From Hevea brasiliensis (taxonomy: Eukaryota > Streptophyta > Magnoliopsida > Malpighiales > Euphorbiaceae): a stretch of 64,000 nt of DNA. Each line of letters begins with the position of its first letter. Positions within the stretch are counted from its first letter, which is position 1. The translations under genes were made by a program, and so were the position numbers. Positions 1 to 10,940 of the stretch are shown one piece after another. Under the pieces are notes generated by a model that made no database searches, was not told the DNA's origin, and saw nothing but the letters and a program-made list of their open reading frames with translations. The stretch is taken from the NCBI RefSeq assembly GCF_030052815.1, contig NC_079501.1:78698979-78762978 (forward strand), given 5' to 3'.

Positions 1-2
1 AG

Positions 3-1346
3 GGCAAGAAACCAGAATTCTCAATCAGAGATGATGGTTCACTACTACACCAAGGCAGAAAATGTGTTCCTAATGATATTGATTTGAGGCAGATCATTTT
101 GAAGGAAGTACATGAGTCTCCTTTTGCCATGCACCCTAGTGGCACAAAAATGTATAGATGGCTAAAGGAGCATTACTGGTGGATGGATATGAAGAGAGAT
201 GTAGCAGAGTTTGTTTCCAAATGCATAACTTGTCAGCAAGTGAAGGCAGAGCATCAAGTACCCACTGGGTTGTTACATCCACTACCAGTACCAGAGTGGA
301 AATGGGAGAGAATAACGATGGATTTTATAATGGGACTTCCAAGGACACAGAAGAGTCATGATGCAGTTTGGGTCATTATTGACAAACTAACCAAGTCTGC
401 TCATTTTCTACCAATTCGGATGGACTACAGTTTAGAAAGATTGGCCAAGTTATACATCGATGAGATTGTGAGACTGCATGGAGTGCCAGTATTCATCGTG
501 TCAGACAAAGATCCTAGGTTCACTTCTAGATTCTGGGGTAGTCTTAAGAGAGCCCTAGCAACTAGATTGAACTTTAGTACTGCATTCCACCCACAGATAG
601 ATGGCCAGTCTGAGAGAGTAATTTAGATCTTGGAGGACATGCTACGGGCTTGTGTAATTGAATTTGAGGGCAGTTGGGATACACACTTGCCTTTGATTGA
701 GTTTGCTTACAATAACAGCTACCAATCTAGTATTGGGATGCCTCCATATGAAGCTTTGTAAGGCAGAAAATGTAGAACCCCGTTGTATTGGGATGACGTG
801 GGTGAAAGAAAGATGATTGGACCCGCAATTATTCAGCAAACTGAGGAGAAGATCAGGGTGATCAGAGATCGACTTAAGACTGCATCAGACCGTCAAAAGT
901 CCTACATTGATTTAAAAAGGAGGGATATTGAGTATGCAGTGGGTGAGAAAGTATTCCTCAAGCTTTCTCCTTGGAAGAGAATTATGAGATTCGGTAGAAA
1001 GGAGAAATTAAGTCTTCATTTCATTGGGCCATATGAGGTTCTGGAAAAAGTGGATCCTTTGGCATATCGTTTGGCACTACTTCCAGAGTTAGAGAAGATA
1101 CATAATGTCTTCCATGTGTCTATGTTGAGGAGGTATCGATCAGACCCATCTCATGTACTACCAGTAGAGGAAATTGAAGTGAATCCAGACCTCACATATG
1201 AAGAAGAACCCGTAGGGATTCTGGCTTATGAGATGAAGCAGCTACGGAACAAGCAAATACCGTTGGTAAAAGCGCTGTGGAACCATCATTCGGGCCAGGA
1301 GGCTACTTGGGAACGAGAAGAGGACATGAGGAGACAGCACCCATAG
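3..1346 (+). pseudogene. Chromovirus (Tekay/Del-like) pol 3' end: integrase plus chromodomain, two nonsense codons
   Basis: This is the C-terminal part of a Ty3/gypsy polyprotein whose 5' part lies outside the window. One frame runs from base 3 to the TAG at 1344-1346. The integrase zinc finger is complete: His at 111 and 132, then CITC with Cys at 222 and 231. The core shows the DD35E triad: Asp at 321 (TMDF), Asp at 504 (VSDKD) and Glu at 612 (GQSER). A GPY-type motif (FIGPYEVL) lies near 1020 and a chromodomain-like tail ends in ATWEREEDM near 1300. Integrase inserts element cDNA and the chromodomain is thought to steer insertion to heterochromatin. Two in-frame stops, TAG 624-626 directly after the catalytic Glu region and TAA 759-761, break it with no frameshift. 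Tekay/Del assignment rests on the chromodomain, the long LTRs and the TGTAACACCCC LTR start, so the clade is less certain than the domains. Confidence 0.92.
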
Positions 1347-1393
1347 CTGTTCAGAGATTAATACCAGGTAAAATTTCGAGACGAAATTTATTT

Positions 1394-1408
1394 AAGGGGG
1401 GGGGGGAG
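1394..1408 (+). promoter_or_regulatory. Polypurine tract of the chromovirus
   Basis: A G-run preceded by AA and followed by AGAAT lies just upstream of the LTR start TGTAACACCCC. This is where plus-strand DNA synthesis would be primed. It fixes 1412 as the first base of the 3' LTR and confirms the element's plus orientation. Confidence 0.85.
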
Positions 1409-2879
1409 AATTGTAACACCCCTATTTGCATAGCCTGGTATGTTTCACTATTCCAGTGACCGGTGTCAGTCCGGATAATTAAGGGGATTAGAACCACACT
1501 TAAGACAACTAGAGAAGCTATAAACACAAATAATTAGTAATGTCCAATTAGTTAAGTATAAACAAGAAAAATAGAACGTAAGAAGTTAAACGAGCCGAGA
1601 GTCACAGCGATGGGTGACCTTCTCGGGAATGACTGCAAAGCCATTTTAAACTCAAATTTCGAACCGTAAAAAGTGACGTTGCGGTCCTTAGGACCCTTAT
1701 AAACACAGTGGAAAAGAGAAAATCATGAAAAAGATCTGTTAAGCCAGTCAAATAATTAGGTCAGGGAGCAAGAAGAAATATGGAATTAATTGCAAACCGG
1801 GATGAACCGGCGAGGGGCAATTTGGTCAATTGACCCCCAGAGCTGACTCCTGACTAACTGTCAAATAAAATCGGAGAAAAGAAAATTTCAGAATCGAAAA
1901 TTAAATTAAAGAACTAATAGAAAAAAAAAAGAAAAAAGAAGTAAAATGAAAAAGGTGTAGGGAAATGACATCATGCATGACATCATGCATGATGCCATAA
2001 ATCCCATAATTAATAATTTGATTAAATGGATTTTTGGATCTTCCATAAGACAAAAGACATAAAGAAAGAAAAGAAAAAAAAAAATAAAACACAAAAGTCT
2101 TCTTAAAAAACGTCACTCTCCCTCTCCCACACCAAAACCTCCATTAAAGCTCAATTTTAAGCTTGCATATTATAAGATTTCACCATAGAAAAGTAAGCCA
2201 CCATAGTTAAAGCTTGTCTAGGCAACTTGAGAAGAAGATTGGTCATCAAAGAAAGAAGAAAAGAAGAAAGAAAATTGGAGAAAAGGGGAGTTAGAAGTTG
2301 CTACACAAAGATTAGTGATTTAAGTTGCAAATGAGTTTATTACTTGTGTTTATAACTTAGTTAACTTAGAAAAATGCTTAAAATGAAATAAAAATTTGTT
2401 GAGGGACCATGAATGATTTTCAGCCAGCATGTATATGGGAGTATATTTGCATGGTTTGATGGATTTAATTGAGTATATAAATGTTAGTTAGTTGAATGAC
2501 TATGGTTAGAGGCATGAAATCAAGTAAATGTATGAGGTTAGTGAATTAGGGTTTGGACATTAGGGTTTAGAGAACAAAAATGTGAAAAACTTGTAAATGG
2601 TGTCTTTGACCTAATGTGAAGTGAAAAATGGTCATTTGTGACCAAATGAGTTGTGTTAGAAGTGTTGGAATTAAAAGCCAATTCGGATTGGATAAGATCA
2701 TGTGCTGGCAGCATAACCAAAATTTCCTTTGAGGGACCAAAAATAAAATTTTACAAGTCCAATGGATATGGGACCAATTGGGATGAAAATAGGTACTAAA
2801 TGACACAATTTTCATTTAGGAAGCCTGCCCAAAAAGTGACTAAAACCTAGTGAACAAAGTAACCAAAGTTGAGAAATTA

Positions 2880-3420
2880 CAAGCTGCCCTGCACAACCTG
2901 ACCAAATGAACAGTATTTGTTCATTTGGTCATAACTCGAGCTAGGCAGGTCAAAATGACCTAAAATTTTACCAGTGGTTAGATGAGATATAGATATAAAA
3001 CTTTCATGAAGAACACCAACCCAAATTATGCCATTAACCCAATCAAATTACTGAGCCAAGTTGGGACACTGAATCTGCAGACTGCAGATTTGCCATTTGA
3101 ACTGTAGTGTTTCAATGGCTATAACTCTCTCTAGAAAACTCCGATTTAGACGAATCTTGAACCGATGGAAACCTAAGACATAGTAAAACATTTCATATGA
3201 AGAAAATTAGACCAAATTATGGACTTAACTTGATCAAATTGCTGAACGAAGTTGGATCAACAAATCTGCAGAACCAAAATTCTGCAGCATGAACAGTAAA
3301 CATAATTTGCTTATAACTTGGGCTACAAAACTCCAATTGGAGTGATTCAAAAATGAGAATAAACTTAAGACAATAAGGAACATTTTCTATGAAGAAATTT
3401 TTGCCAAATTCCAACAGTAA
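2880..3420. repeat. Degenerate ~190-bp tandem triplication inside LTR family A
   Basis: Three successive blocks carry the core ATAACT(T/C)G at 2931, 3121 and 3313 (spacing 190 and 192 bases). Each is followed by a block of the type AAAACTCC and then by TTTC-TATGAAGAA. Related blocks, often only two, occur in the other family A, B and A-like LTRs of the window. Copies are only moderately similar, so the array is old. Confidence 0.7.
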
Positions 3421-5126
3421 ACTAACCAATGAAACAGTACAATTAGGGACACTAAAACTGAAAATTTAGCCATTTTGCCTAAAAGACCTAAGTTTTGAGA
3501 AAATGACCAAAACCAACAAGTTTAGTGACCAAAATGTGGTATGTGGGTGAAGTTAGAGTTCCCATACCTATTGAGCCTTAGAAAGTCAACAATTTGACTT
3601 GAATAGTATAGTGAATAGTAACTCGAAACACAAAATTTCGAGAACGTCGAATTTAGCACGTTAGAGCTAGGTAAAAGTGAAGTTAAATTTATTTTTTGAT
3701 TTATGCCAGTTTTGGTACTGAAACATTGTAAAATTGTGTGTTTCAGTTGAGAAGAATACCGGGAAGGAACCTGAGGAACCGAGTCGAGGCCAAGAGGTGA
3801 CTCGCTTGAGGTTTGTGCATAACATTACTATGCTTTAAAATTCATTGATAAAGTGAATGAAATATGTATTTTACATTTGCTTTGAATTGTTGAAAATTTA
3901 TTTGTGACATTAGTTATGATGTTTTGACTTAATTTGTTGAAAGTTATTGTGTATATTTGAAATGACAATGTTTAGCAAATTGTTAAGATAAGTTTTGAAA
4001 CCACAATGTCATGACCATATATTTGAACACCTCACTAGCACAACTAGTGGGGGTAATTAGTTTCGAATTTTGATTCCTTCTTTGGAGAAGTGTTGAGGTG
4101 TGCCAGTAGAAGAGGATGTGAATGGATATCCATATATTTGAGCTAGCTAGCCTTATGATGTGATTTCTCTTTAGCCTCTGGCTATTGAGATTCTATTTGT
4201 TTCGAATGGCATGATCTAACTGTGGGTTTTATGAAATGTGTTTTGATACTTTGAAATAAACTTGGTTTGCATTAAAATCTCATAATTCATGTTTTGTGTT
4301 TAATGCTCATGTTTAGTCAAAATTTTGAATAAATATAATTTATATTTTGCATAAAGATTATTTTAGTATGTTGTGCACCACTGAGTCCTAGTACTCAGCG
4401 ATAGCTTTTATTGCTGTCGCAGATACAGAGACTAGAGGAGCAACATACTGAGCTGCTAAGGATTAAAGATCATTCAGCTTGAAGTTATTGGGTATAATTT
4501 ATACCCTAATTATGAATATTTCTTTTGATGTATGTATTGCATATAAATGTATGGACATGTAAATGGGTCTTGAGCAGCTTGTACAAAATTTGTATGAAGT
4601 TTGTAATAAAGTTTAGTTTGTATTTCTTTTGATGTAAATTCTGTAAGAATGTTTTAAATTGTTTTGTCTCCAATGAAATATGAGTACAACTATTTTATTT
4701 AATTTAAATGAAATGTATTGCTAGTATTCTGAGGATTATTGGATTTTGAACTTGAGAAATTGATTGAAATGATTGTGGAATTGTTGAAATTGATTGAGTT
4801 TGATTGTGAAATTGAAGTAGTGGTTGAGAAAAATTTTTAGAAGTGCTTTTTTACAGGTATTTAAAGAACTGTTTTCTCAAAATACAGACAGAACTCTGTC
4901 AACATTTTTATAAATTTTGCGAAAAAATAAAATAGGCCAAAAGTTTTAACTAGTTTTTAACTTCAATTAAATGTTTTAAATACTTATTAGAAATGCTCAC
5001 CACTTATCAAAAATAAGAAAATTGTTTTAAAATCCCTTGTAGGGTACTTAATGAGTTATCGGTAGGTGAAGTTCGGTAGTTTATTAGGTATTCTACGGGA
5101 TCATGTTATACCTTATAGAGGGGTAA

Positions 5127-5239
5127 TGATATGAACCTGCCTAACTCCGCATCAAAAGCTAGCTCACAAGGGGAGGTTTGCAAACTCATATATATATAAC
5201 ACCCAAGACCTCCCTGCAGAACCGATGTGGGGCGCATCA
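5127..5239 (-). repeat. TRIM terminal repeat, left copy (3' LTR of the TRIM)
   Basis: TG...CA terminal repeat. It differs from the right copy by a few substitutions and one extra TA step in the TATATATA stretch. The few differences suggest a fairly recent insertion relative to the host LTR. Confidence 0.9.
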
Positions 5240-5363
5240 TTCCCGACCTCTTTAGACTGAACGTCCTCGTGAAGCAACCAGGGTCATAACTTGTTCACCC
5301 CAACTTCTCCCGAAGAACGTCAGGGAACCTTTGTACATGGCCCACTGACCCATACAAAGTGAG

Positions 5364-5375
5364 GCTCTGATACCA
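5364..5375 (-). promoter_or_regulatory. TRIM primer-binding site (initiator tRNA-Met)
   Basis: On the minus strand the 12 bases read TGGTATCAGAGC, the standard plant PBS complementary to the initiator tRNA-Met 3' end. They sit two bases from the LTR. The same 12-mer is the PBS of the CRM-like element at 15339-15350. Confidence 0.9.
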
Positions 5376-5377
5376 AA

Positions 5378-5488
5378 TGATATGAACCTGCCTAACTCCG
5401 CCTCAAAAGCTAGCTCACAAGGGGAGGTTTGCAAACTTATATATATAACACCCAAGACCTCCCTGCAAAACCGATGTGGGATGCATCA
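5378..5488 (-). repeat. TRIM terminal repeat, right copy (5' LTR of the TRIM)
   Basis: This is the copy adjacent to the primer-binding site, so it is the 5' LTR on the minus strand. It ends with CA before the TSD GGTAA. Confidence 0.9.
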
Positions 5489-5507
5489 GGTAAGGTGTGA
5501 CACATCA

Positions 5508-6205
5508 ACAGCCAATCAATCAATCAACACTTGACAGGCACAATGTCTTAGCTAAAATTTCTCTTAGTTCAACCTTTCTCTTTTATAACTCAATAACTTT
5601 CCTTATTTTTTGGCCGAGTATCAATTTCAATTTAGCCTTTTTATTTTCAATTCAAACAATCGATTTCCATTTCTTTTGTAAACATTTCCATTCTTGTAAT
5701 CAATATTTTCAATTTTCAGTGCAATTTATAATTTTTCTTTTCATATGTTAGTTTTTGCAAATTAGCTCTTTAATTTTTCAACAAGCCAATTTATAATTTT
5801 TTGCAAATTTTTAAATTTTTAAGTAAATCAGTCTCTCAATTTCTAAAAGCTCTCATTTACACTTTTTGCACATATTTACATTTTCTTAGCAAGTAATTTA
5901 CTTTTTCAATCAAGAGTAAATTTTACATTTTCTGTATAGATTTACATTTCGAAGCAATCAGTCATGAACAATATTTACTTTTCAAGAACAACATTTGTTC
6001 TTTCATGAACAAGTAATCTTTTAATTTCTCAATAGTCAATTCCAGTTCTCAAATTATTCAAGTTGATCAAGTAGATATCTTGATGAAGCACATCGTAGTG
6101 AAGTACCTAAGGGAAAATTCAGTCCTTTATTTCCTTCCAATCGTTCCGATTAGAAGTCAAACTGGCATAAATGCATTTACAAATGGGATCATATGCATCT
6201 CTGGC
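5508..6205. other. Unassigned T-rich spacer between the chromovirus and the nested stack
   Basis: Low-complexity, pyrimidine-rich DNA with repeated TTTTCAA, CAATCAAT and TTTACATTT-like runs. I found no reading frame worth calling and no match to the LTR families seen elsewhere here. It could be the decayed flank of an older element. It is the left flank of the family C insertion. Confidence 0.5.
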
Positions 6206-7458
6206 ATGCCTGTAAAAACCCAGGCTAGGAGTTGTTATCGACGCTAGGGATTGGGTCAGCTTAAGGCTACCGGAACTCATACCAAGCCTAAAACCTGTGA
6301 ACATACCTTTAATGTTGGTGCTATTAGCACTCAAATATATAATCAAACCATTACACTTTAGTCTTTTTATCTATACATAAACATCTTTAATATAAAAGTG
6401 ATTCATAATTTGAACCTTAACATATATAGAAAATCACTAAGCGTAATGGTTTATCATAAACACTCTCAAAAGAGTTAGCATAAACATAAACATCATCCCT
6501 TAGCATAAACATAAACATCATCCCTCATGCTTAAAATATTACATAACTCAAATTTTCTATCATTACCAGCACATTACTATCCATTCACATTTTACAGATC
6601 CATCTACTCATATGCCATACATAAAGAAAAGTGCTACAACTATCTTTAATGACCTCTCTTCAAAGAACTCTTATAATCCTGCAAATCTGCATCTAGGGAT
6701 GATCATAAATTAAATTAATTAGTTTGCACTTATTAAGATTAGAATTACTCACTTCTTATAGTCTATCAACCTCCTATCTTGAACAGTAGCTATTCTCGGA
6801 TACTTAACCTTCCATGTCCTTTAAGCCTGATCCTATAAAATCGGACCTTAGAGAGTTATACAAGGCTTTAAAACCTTATACACATAATAAACATCTTATT
6901 CTAAGCCCTTAAGAACTATGAAATTAGGTTTTGAAACCTTGGAATCGAAAAAGAAATAAAGTCGACAGAACCAAGTTTAGCTGTCGGAGTTTTGAACTTC
7001 AACTATCGAACCTTGGAATATCGAGTGCCCATTTTAGGCAGTAGCTACTGTGGCTGCCAAAGTCTTAGACTTCAGCTGTCGAACCTAAAAAATTTTTAGA
7101 TTTTTTGAGAAACTGCATCCTTTGGCTGTAGAAGATGCTGAACCTATGGTCTTGAGCAACCGAACCTGTGAATTTCAAGAATTCCTAAGTTGAAAACCTA
7201 CAAAATCATTCTCCTATCAATGCCCAAACTCACTATAAACTTCCAAAATTCAAACCAAATACATATACACATCTTTAGGGCCTAAAACAACTTGAAATCA
7301 TATTTAATACTCATATACATTAATTAAAAACTCAAATCCTAGATTTTCACCAAACCTAGCATAGCATATTTGTGGATTTCTTCAAATCCATCAAGGAGAA
7401 CTAGCCATTGAAGGCCTGTAACACTTAAACATAACTAACCTAATAACAAAACTTGCAA

Positions 7459-10400
7459 TGTAACGCCCTCATTTTAGTTAATTCGTACATTCTACTGTTC
7501 CATGACTAATATCGGTTTGGACAGCTATAATTTATGAAACTATATTTAGACTAAAGTGAGGAGTCATAAATAACCCAAATAATGGTGAGAAAAATTAAGA
7601 AAAAATTTTAGAAATAAAATACAACAAGTTTAAATGAGCCGGTGCTCCGGCGATGGGTGACCTAACGGGAAATGACTGTGAAGACAGTTGTCGACTCTAT
7701 ACCCGTGGGAGAACCCTGTAAAATAATTTTTAGGACTCTAGAAGAGATTTATTGAGTCTTCGATGACAAGAGAATGCCAAGAAAATGCTAAAAAAATTTT
7801 ATCAATCGGTACAGACAATTTTAGCTCGTTAAGCTAAACGAAGGGCATTTTGGTCATTTCACCTTTAGAGATGATTTTTGACCAACTTGTCCATTTAAGT
7901 AAGTGAGATCCATACCCTAAAATATGAATAAACATTGCTAAAAATCTAACTAAAAATGATAAAAGAAAGAAAGAAAAGGAAATAAAAGAAAATAAAATTT
8001 AATTTAGAAATATGACATCATGCATGTGTAAGCATGATGCAATTAAAAAGAGCTCTATCCAATTACAATTTGACAAACCCATTTATAAGACATAAAAGAG
8101 ATCAAATTAAAAGAAAAATCCATTCATCTTCTTCTTCACCCATGATAGCTGAACCTCCTCTCCCAAAGCTCTCCATATTGTTAACAATTTTAAGCTTAAT
8201 TTCCCTCAAAATTTCACCATATTCTCCCTAGCACTCTTCATTAAAACCTGATATTTAACCTAGCTAGAGTGTTTGGAAATAAAAGGAAGCACAAATCTTG
8301 AAGTTGGCAAGGAAGAGAAATTGTTAAACAAAGGTTAATGTTAATTTCCCTTTTCCTTTCTTTATATTTCTTGTTAGAACTAAAGATTAAGTAAGAATAT
8401 GTTATAAATTAAACAAATTATGCATGATAGAGCAACTTCAAATTTTTGGCAGCCATGTTTAGGGTTTTGATGATTTTAATTGAATTAAAATTTTGTATTG
8501 GTTGTCCTTAATGAGAATGTAAGGATGAAAACCTTGATTATTCATGTGTGGTGATAAATGGAAGAATTGGGAATTAGAGTTTCAGCAAAAATTGGGGTTT
8601 TGTTCAATTAGTAAATTAGTGTTCTAATGGTTAATTAGTGATCATTTGAGATGAATTAACCCTAATTTAGAATGAATTGTGGCATTAAGAATTGATTTGG
8701 TATGCTGCCCCTATTGTGCCAGAATTTCTAGACTTGAGTTCAGTGTGGCTAGGCTGAAATCACTTTATTTGTGTAACTTCAATTAGTATAAGGCTAATTA
8801 GAGGTGAAACTAGACATATAATGACTCATTTTTTATGAAGAAACCCTGCTCAGAAAACCAACTTAGGATGACCTAAATTCTACCTCAATCCGGGTAACCA
8901 ATATGTTGGCCTTGGAAAATGAACAAGTGAACATTTAGCCATAACTTTGTGTAGAGAGGTCCAAATGACCTGATTTTTAAATCAATGGAAAGCTAAGACA
9001 ATTTAGAACAACTTTCATGAAGAATAGAAACTCAAATTTTGACCCTAACTAATTTAAATTGTTAACCAAAATGAGGATACTAAAACTGCCAGAACCATTT
9101 TTGCCTAGAAATTTTGGGAACTGACTAATTCGGCCAGTTATGGTAAAAAGACTATAACTTGAGCTACAAAACTCTAAATGGAGTGATTCAAAAATGGAAT
9201 TAAACTAGACACATAAAGGAACAACTTTTATGAAGAAATCTTAGCTAAATTTCCACTGTAGGTTGGTATAATAGAACAGTAAATATTGGCCATGAAATCT
9301 GAAAATTTGAAATAACCTGTAATGAGCCTTGAATTGTAATTGATAATTAATGCCACCAAGTGTAAAAGCCAAAATGTGGGATCTTAGTGTAATTAAAACT
9401 AACATATCTATTATGTATGAAAAAGTCAATATTTGTGCATGAATAGTAAGGTAAATAGTAACCAATAAACATAAAGTGTAAGGAAATAAACAACTAACTT
9501 TGTAAACATGCCCTAGTATGCCTAGAATGATTGGTTTGGATAGGTTGGCATGCCAATAGGGTTCCGATAGCAGTACTGCATATGGCTTTATGCCATTCCA
9601 TGATTTGTGATATTTTATGTCATTTTATGATATTATGGCCTATGGCCATTTTGCTATGCTTAATACACTTGGCCTTGTACCTGATACTTGTTATGGTTTG
9701 TTAGCCGTTCTATTGCACACCTAGAGACACTCTGTGTCCAATGGTGTGACGGCCCGAGGTACTAGGTACCCAGTGCCAGTTTACCCGTTTATCTAGTCCA
9801 GTCACTAGTATAGATTACTTGGGCAACCAGAAATGAGTCTTAATAATTAATAACCAAATAATAAATATAAAAAGTGCTAAAATTAATAGTATTATGAATA
9901 ATTGCCAAAAACTCAGTCTGCATAAAATAATACCATAAATTTAGCATATTTATTTATTTTAGTTATTTTTGTTTTATATTGGCATCACTAAGCTGTATTG
10001 CTTAGCACATCGCTGTTTGCCACACGTAGGCACTGGAGACACAGATAGAGAGCCCAATAGATCTCAGACTAGGTGAGCATTTGGATCTGCATTGAGTTCA
10101 GAGTCACCTCCATTAGAGTGCATCTTTGGTAGGACCCTTAGGCTTCTTTTGTATTTTGTATTTTGCATTTTGTAATAGACATTAGTTTTTGTTTTGTACA
10201 TTATAAACTCATATAATTATATGTCATTGTAATTATCTATAAATTTTATTGATTAATAAAATTTGAGTATTTCTCCATAAAATTGAGTTTAATTATGATA
10301 TGCGAGAAATTGAGTTTTAGAAATGTTGAGAATTGTTGAGACCTTGTTGATGGTTATTAGAGTTGAGAATATGATGAACATATTGGGAGTGTTTTTAACA

Positions 10401-10641
10401 GATTCCAAAGAACTGTTTTTCTAATTTATAGTCGGCACTTTGCTGGATTTTCTATAAAATTTAAGAAAATTCAAATTAATCAAAATTTCAATAAATGACA
10501 TAAATGTTATGAATTTCACTCAAAAGCCTTTTAATCAATAAATTAAGAACTATAAATTGAAATAATATAAGATATGGTGCTCCAGCACACTGTGTGACAT
10601 GCCTTGCTAGGCTACACTATAGATGGGTAAAGTATGTCACA
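7459..10641 (+). mobile_element. Solo LTR, family B, nested in family C
   Basis: It starts TGTAACGCCC and ends TATGTCACA, and is flanked by TGCAA on both sides (7454-7458 and 10642-10646), a perfect TSD. It is 3183 bp and non-coding. The 3' end (TGCTCCAGCACAC... GATGGGTAAAG) is the same LTR end seen inverted at 60855 and 60996. Two copies of the ATAACTT core (near 8941 and 9152) form a ~210-bp repeat. The absence of PBS, PPT and coding DNA indicates LTR-LTR recombination. Confidence 0.9.
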
Positions 10642-10940
10642 TGCAATTTGAACATAAATGACAAATCTCTAACCTAAACATACATAAACTTCCCAAAACT
10701 CATCTTAAAAATAACTTTACATGAAATTGAAGTTATAGAAATCTAATCCCTCATCAACTTTCTTAGATCTACCTATTAGATCAAGAAGAAAGAATGTTAC
10801 CTCTTTTCATGGAGCTTGGAGGTGAGGAAATCAAAATCCCAAAGTTGAATCTACTATCCCACACTTCCAAATGCAAGAATCCACCTCTAGATCTTGAAAA
10901 ATTCAAGGAAATCTCTTTAAAGAGCTCCTTCTATGCTCCA

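Larger units (their letters stand above)
5127..5488 (-). mobile_element. TRIM (terminal-repeat retrotransposon in miniature), complete, with TSD
   Basis: A 362-bp element is bounded by near-identical direct repeats at 5127-5239 (113 bp) and 5378-5488 (111 bp), which start TGATATGAACC and end GCATCA (TG...CA). Next to the right repeat, GCTCTGATACCA at 5364-5375 is the reverse complement of the initiator tRNA-Met binding site TGGTATCAGAGC, two bases from the repeat, so the element reads on the minus strand. A purine-rich tract (minus strand, about 5240-5258) abuts the other repeat. The flanking 5-mers GGTAA (5122-5126 and 5489-5493) are a perfect target duplication splitting the GGGTAAGGTGTGACA end of the host LTR. 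There is no coding capacity, so it must have moved with another element's proteins. It lacks an obvious 5S-like LTR, which argues against Cassandra. Confidence 0.93.
1412..5502 (+). mobile_element. 3' LTR of the chromovirus (LTR family A), interrupted by a TRIM
   Basis: The LTR starts with TGTAACACCCC right after the polypurine tract and ends with GGTGTGACA. Both ends match the termini of the minus-strand solo LTRs at 10941-14388 and 39181-42580. Without the 367 bases of TRIM and target duplication it is about 3.7 kb, which is long even for Del-type elements. It is non-coding. It holds a ~190-bp degenerate triplication (about 2880-3420) and an AATAAA at 4605-4610 that could act in 3' end formation. 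The 5-bp flank after it is CATCA (5503-5507), which should reappear before the 5' LTR outside the window. Confidence 0.9.

Noticed and set aside
1699..1704. TATA box (TATAAA) of LTR family A
   Set aside because: Not kept in the minus-strand copies at the same place (near 14099 and 42293), so it is not a dependable promoter call.
5252..5455. 67-codon minus-strand frame inside the TRIM
   Set aside because: It crosses the TRIM interior and an LTR, and TRIMs are non-coding. No motif.
5127..5488. Cassandra TRIM
   Set aside because: No 5S rRNA-like promoter sequence recognised in the terminal repeats.
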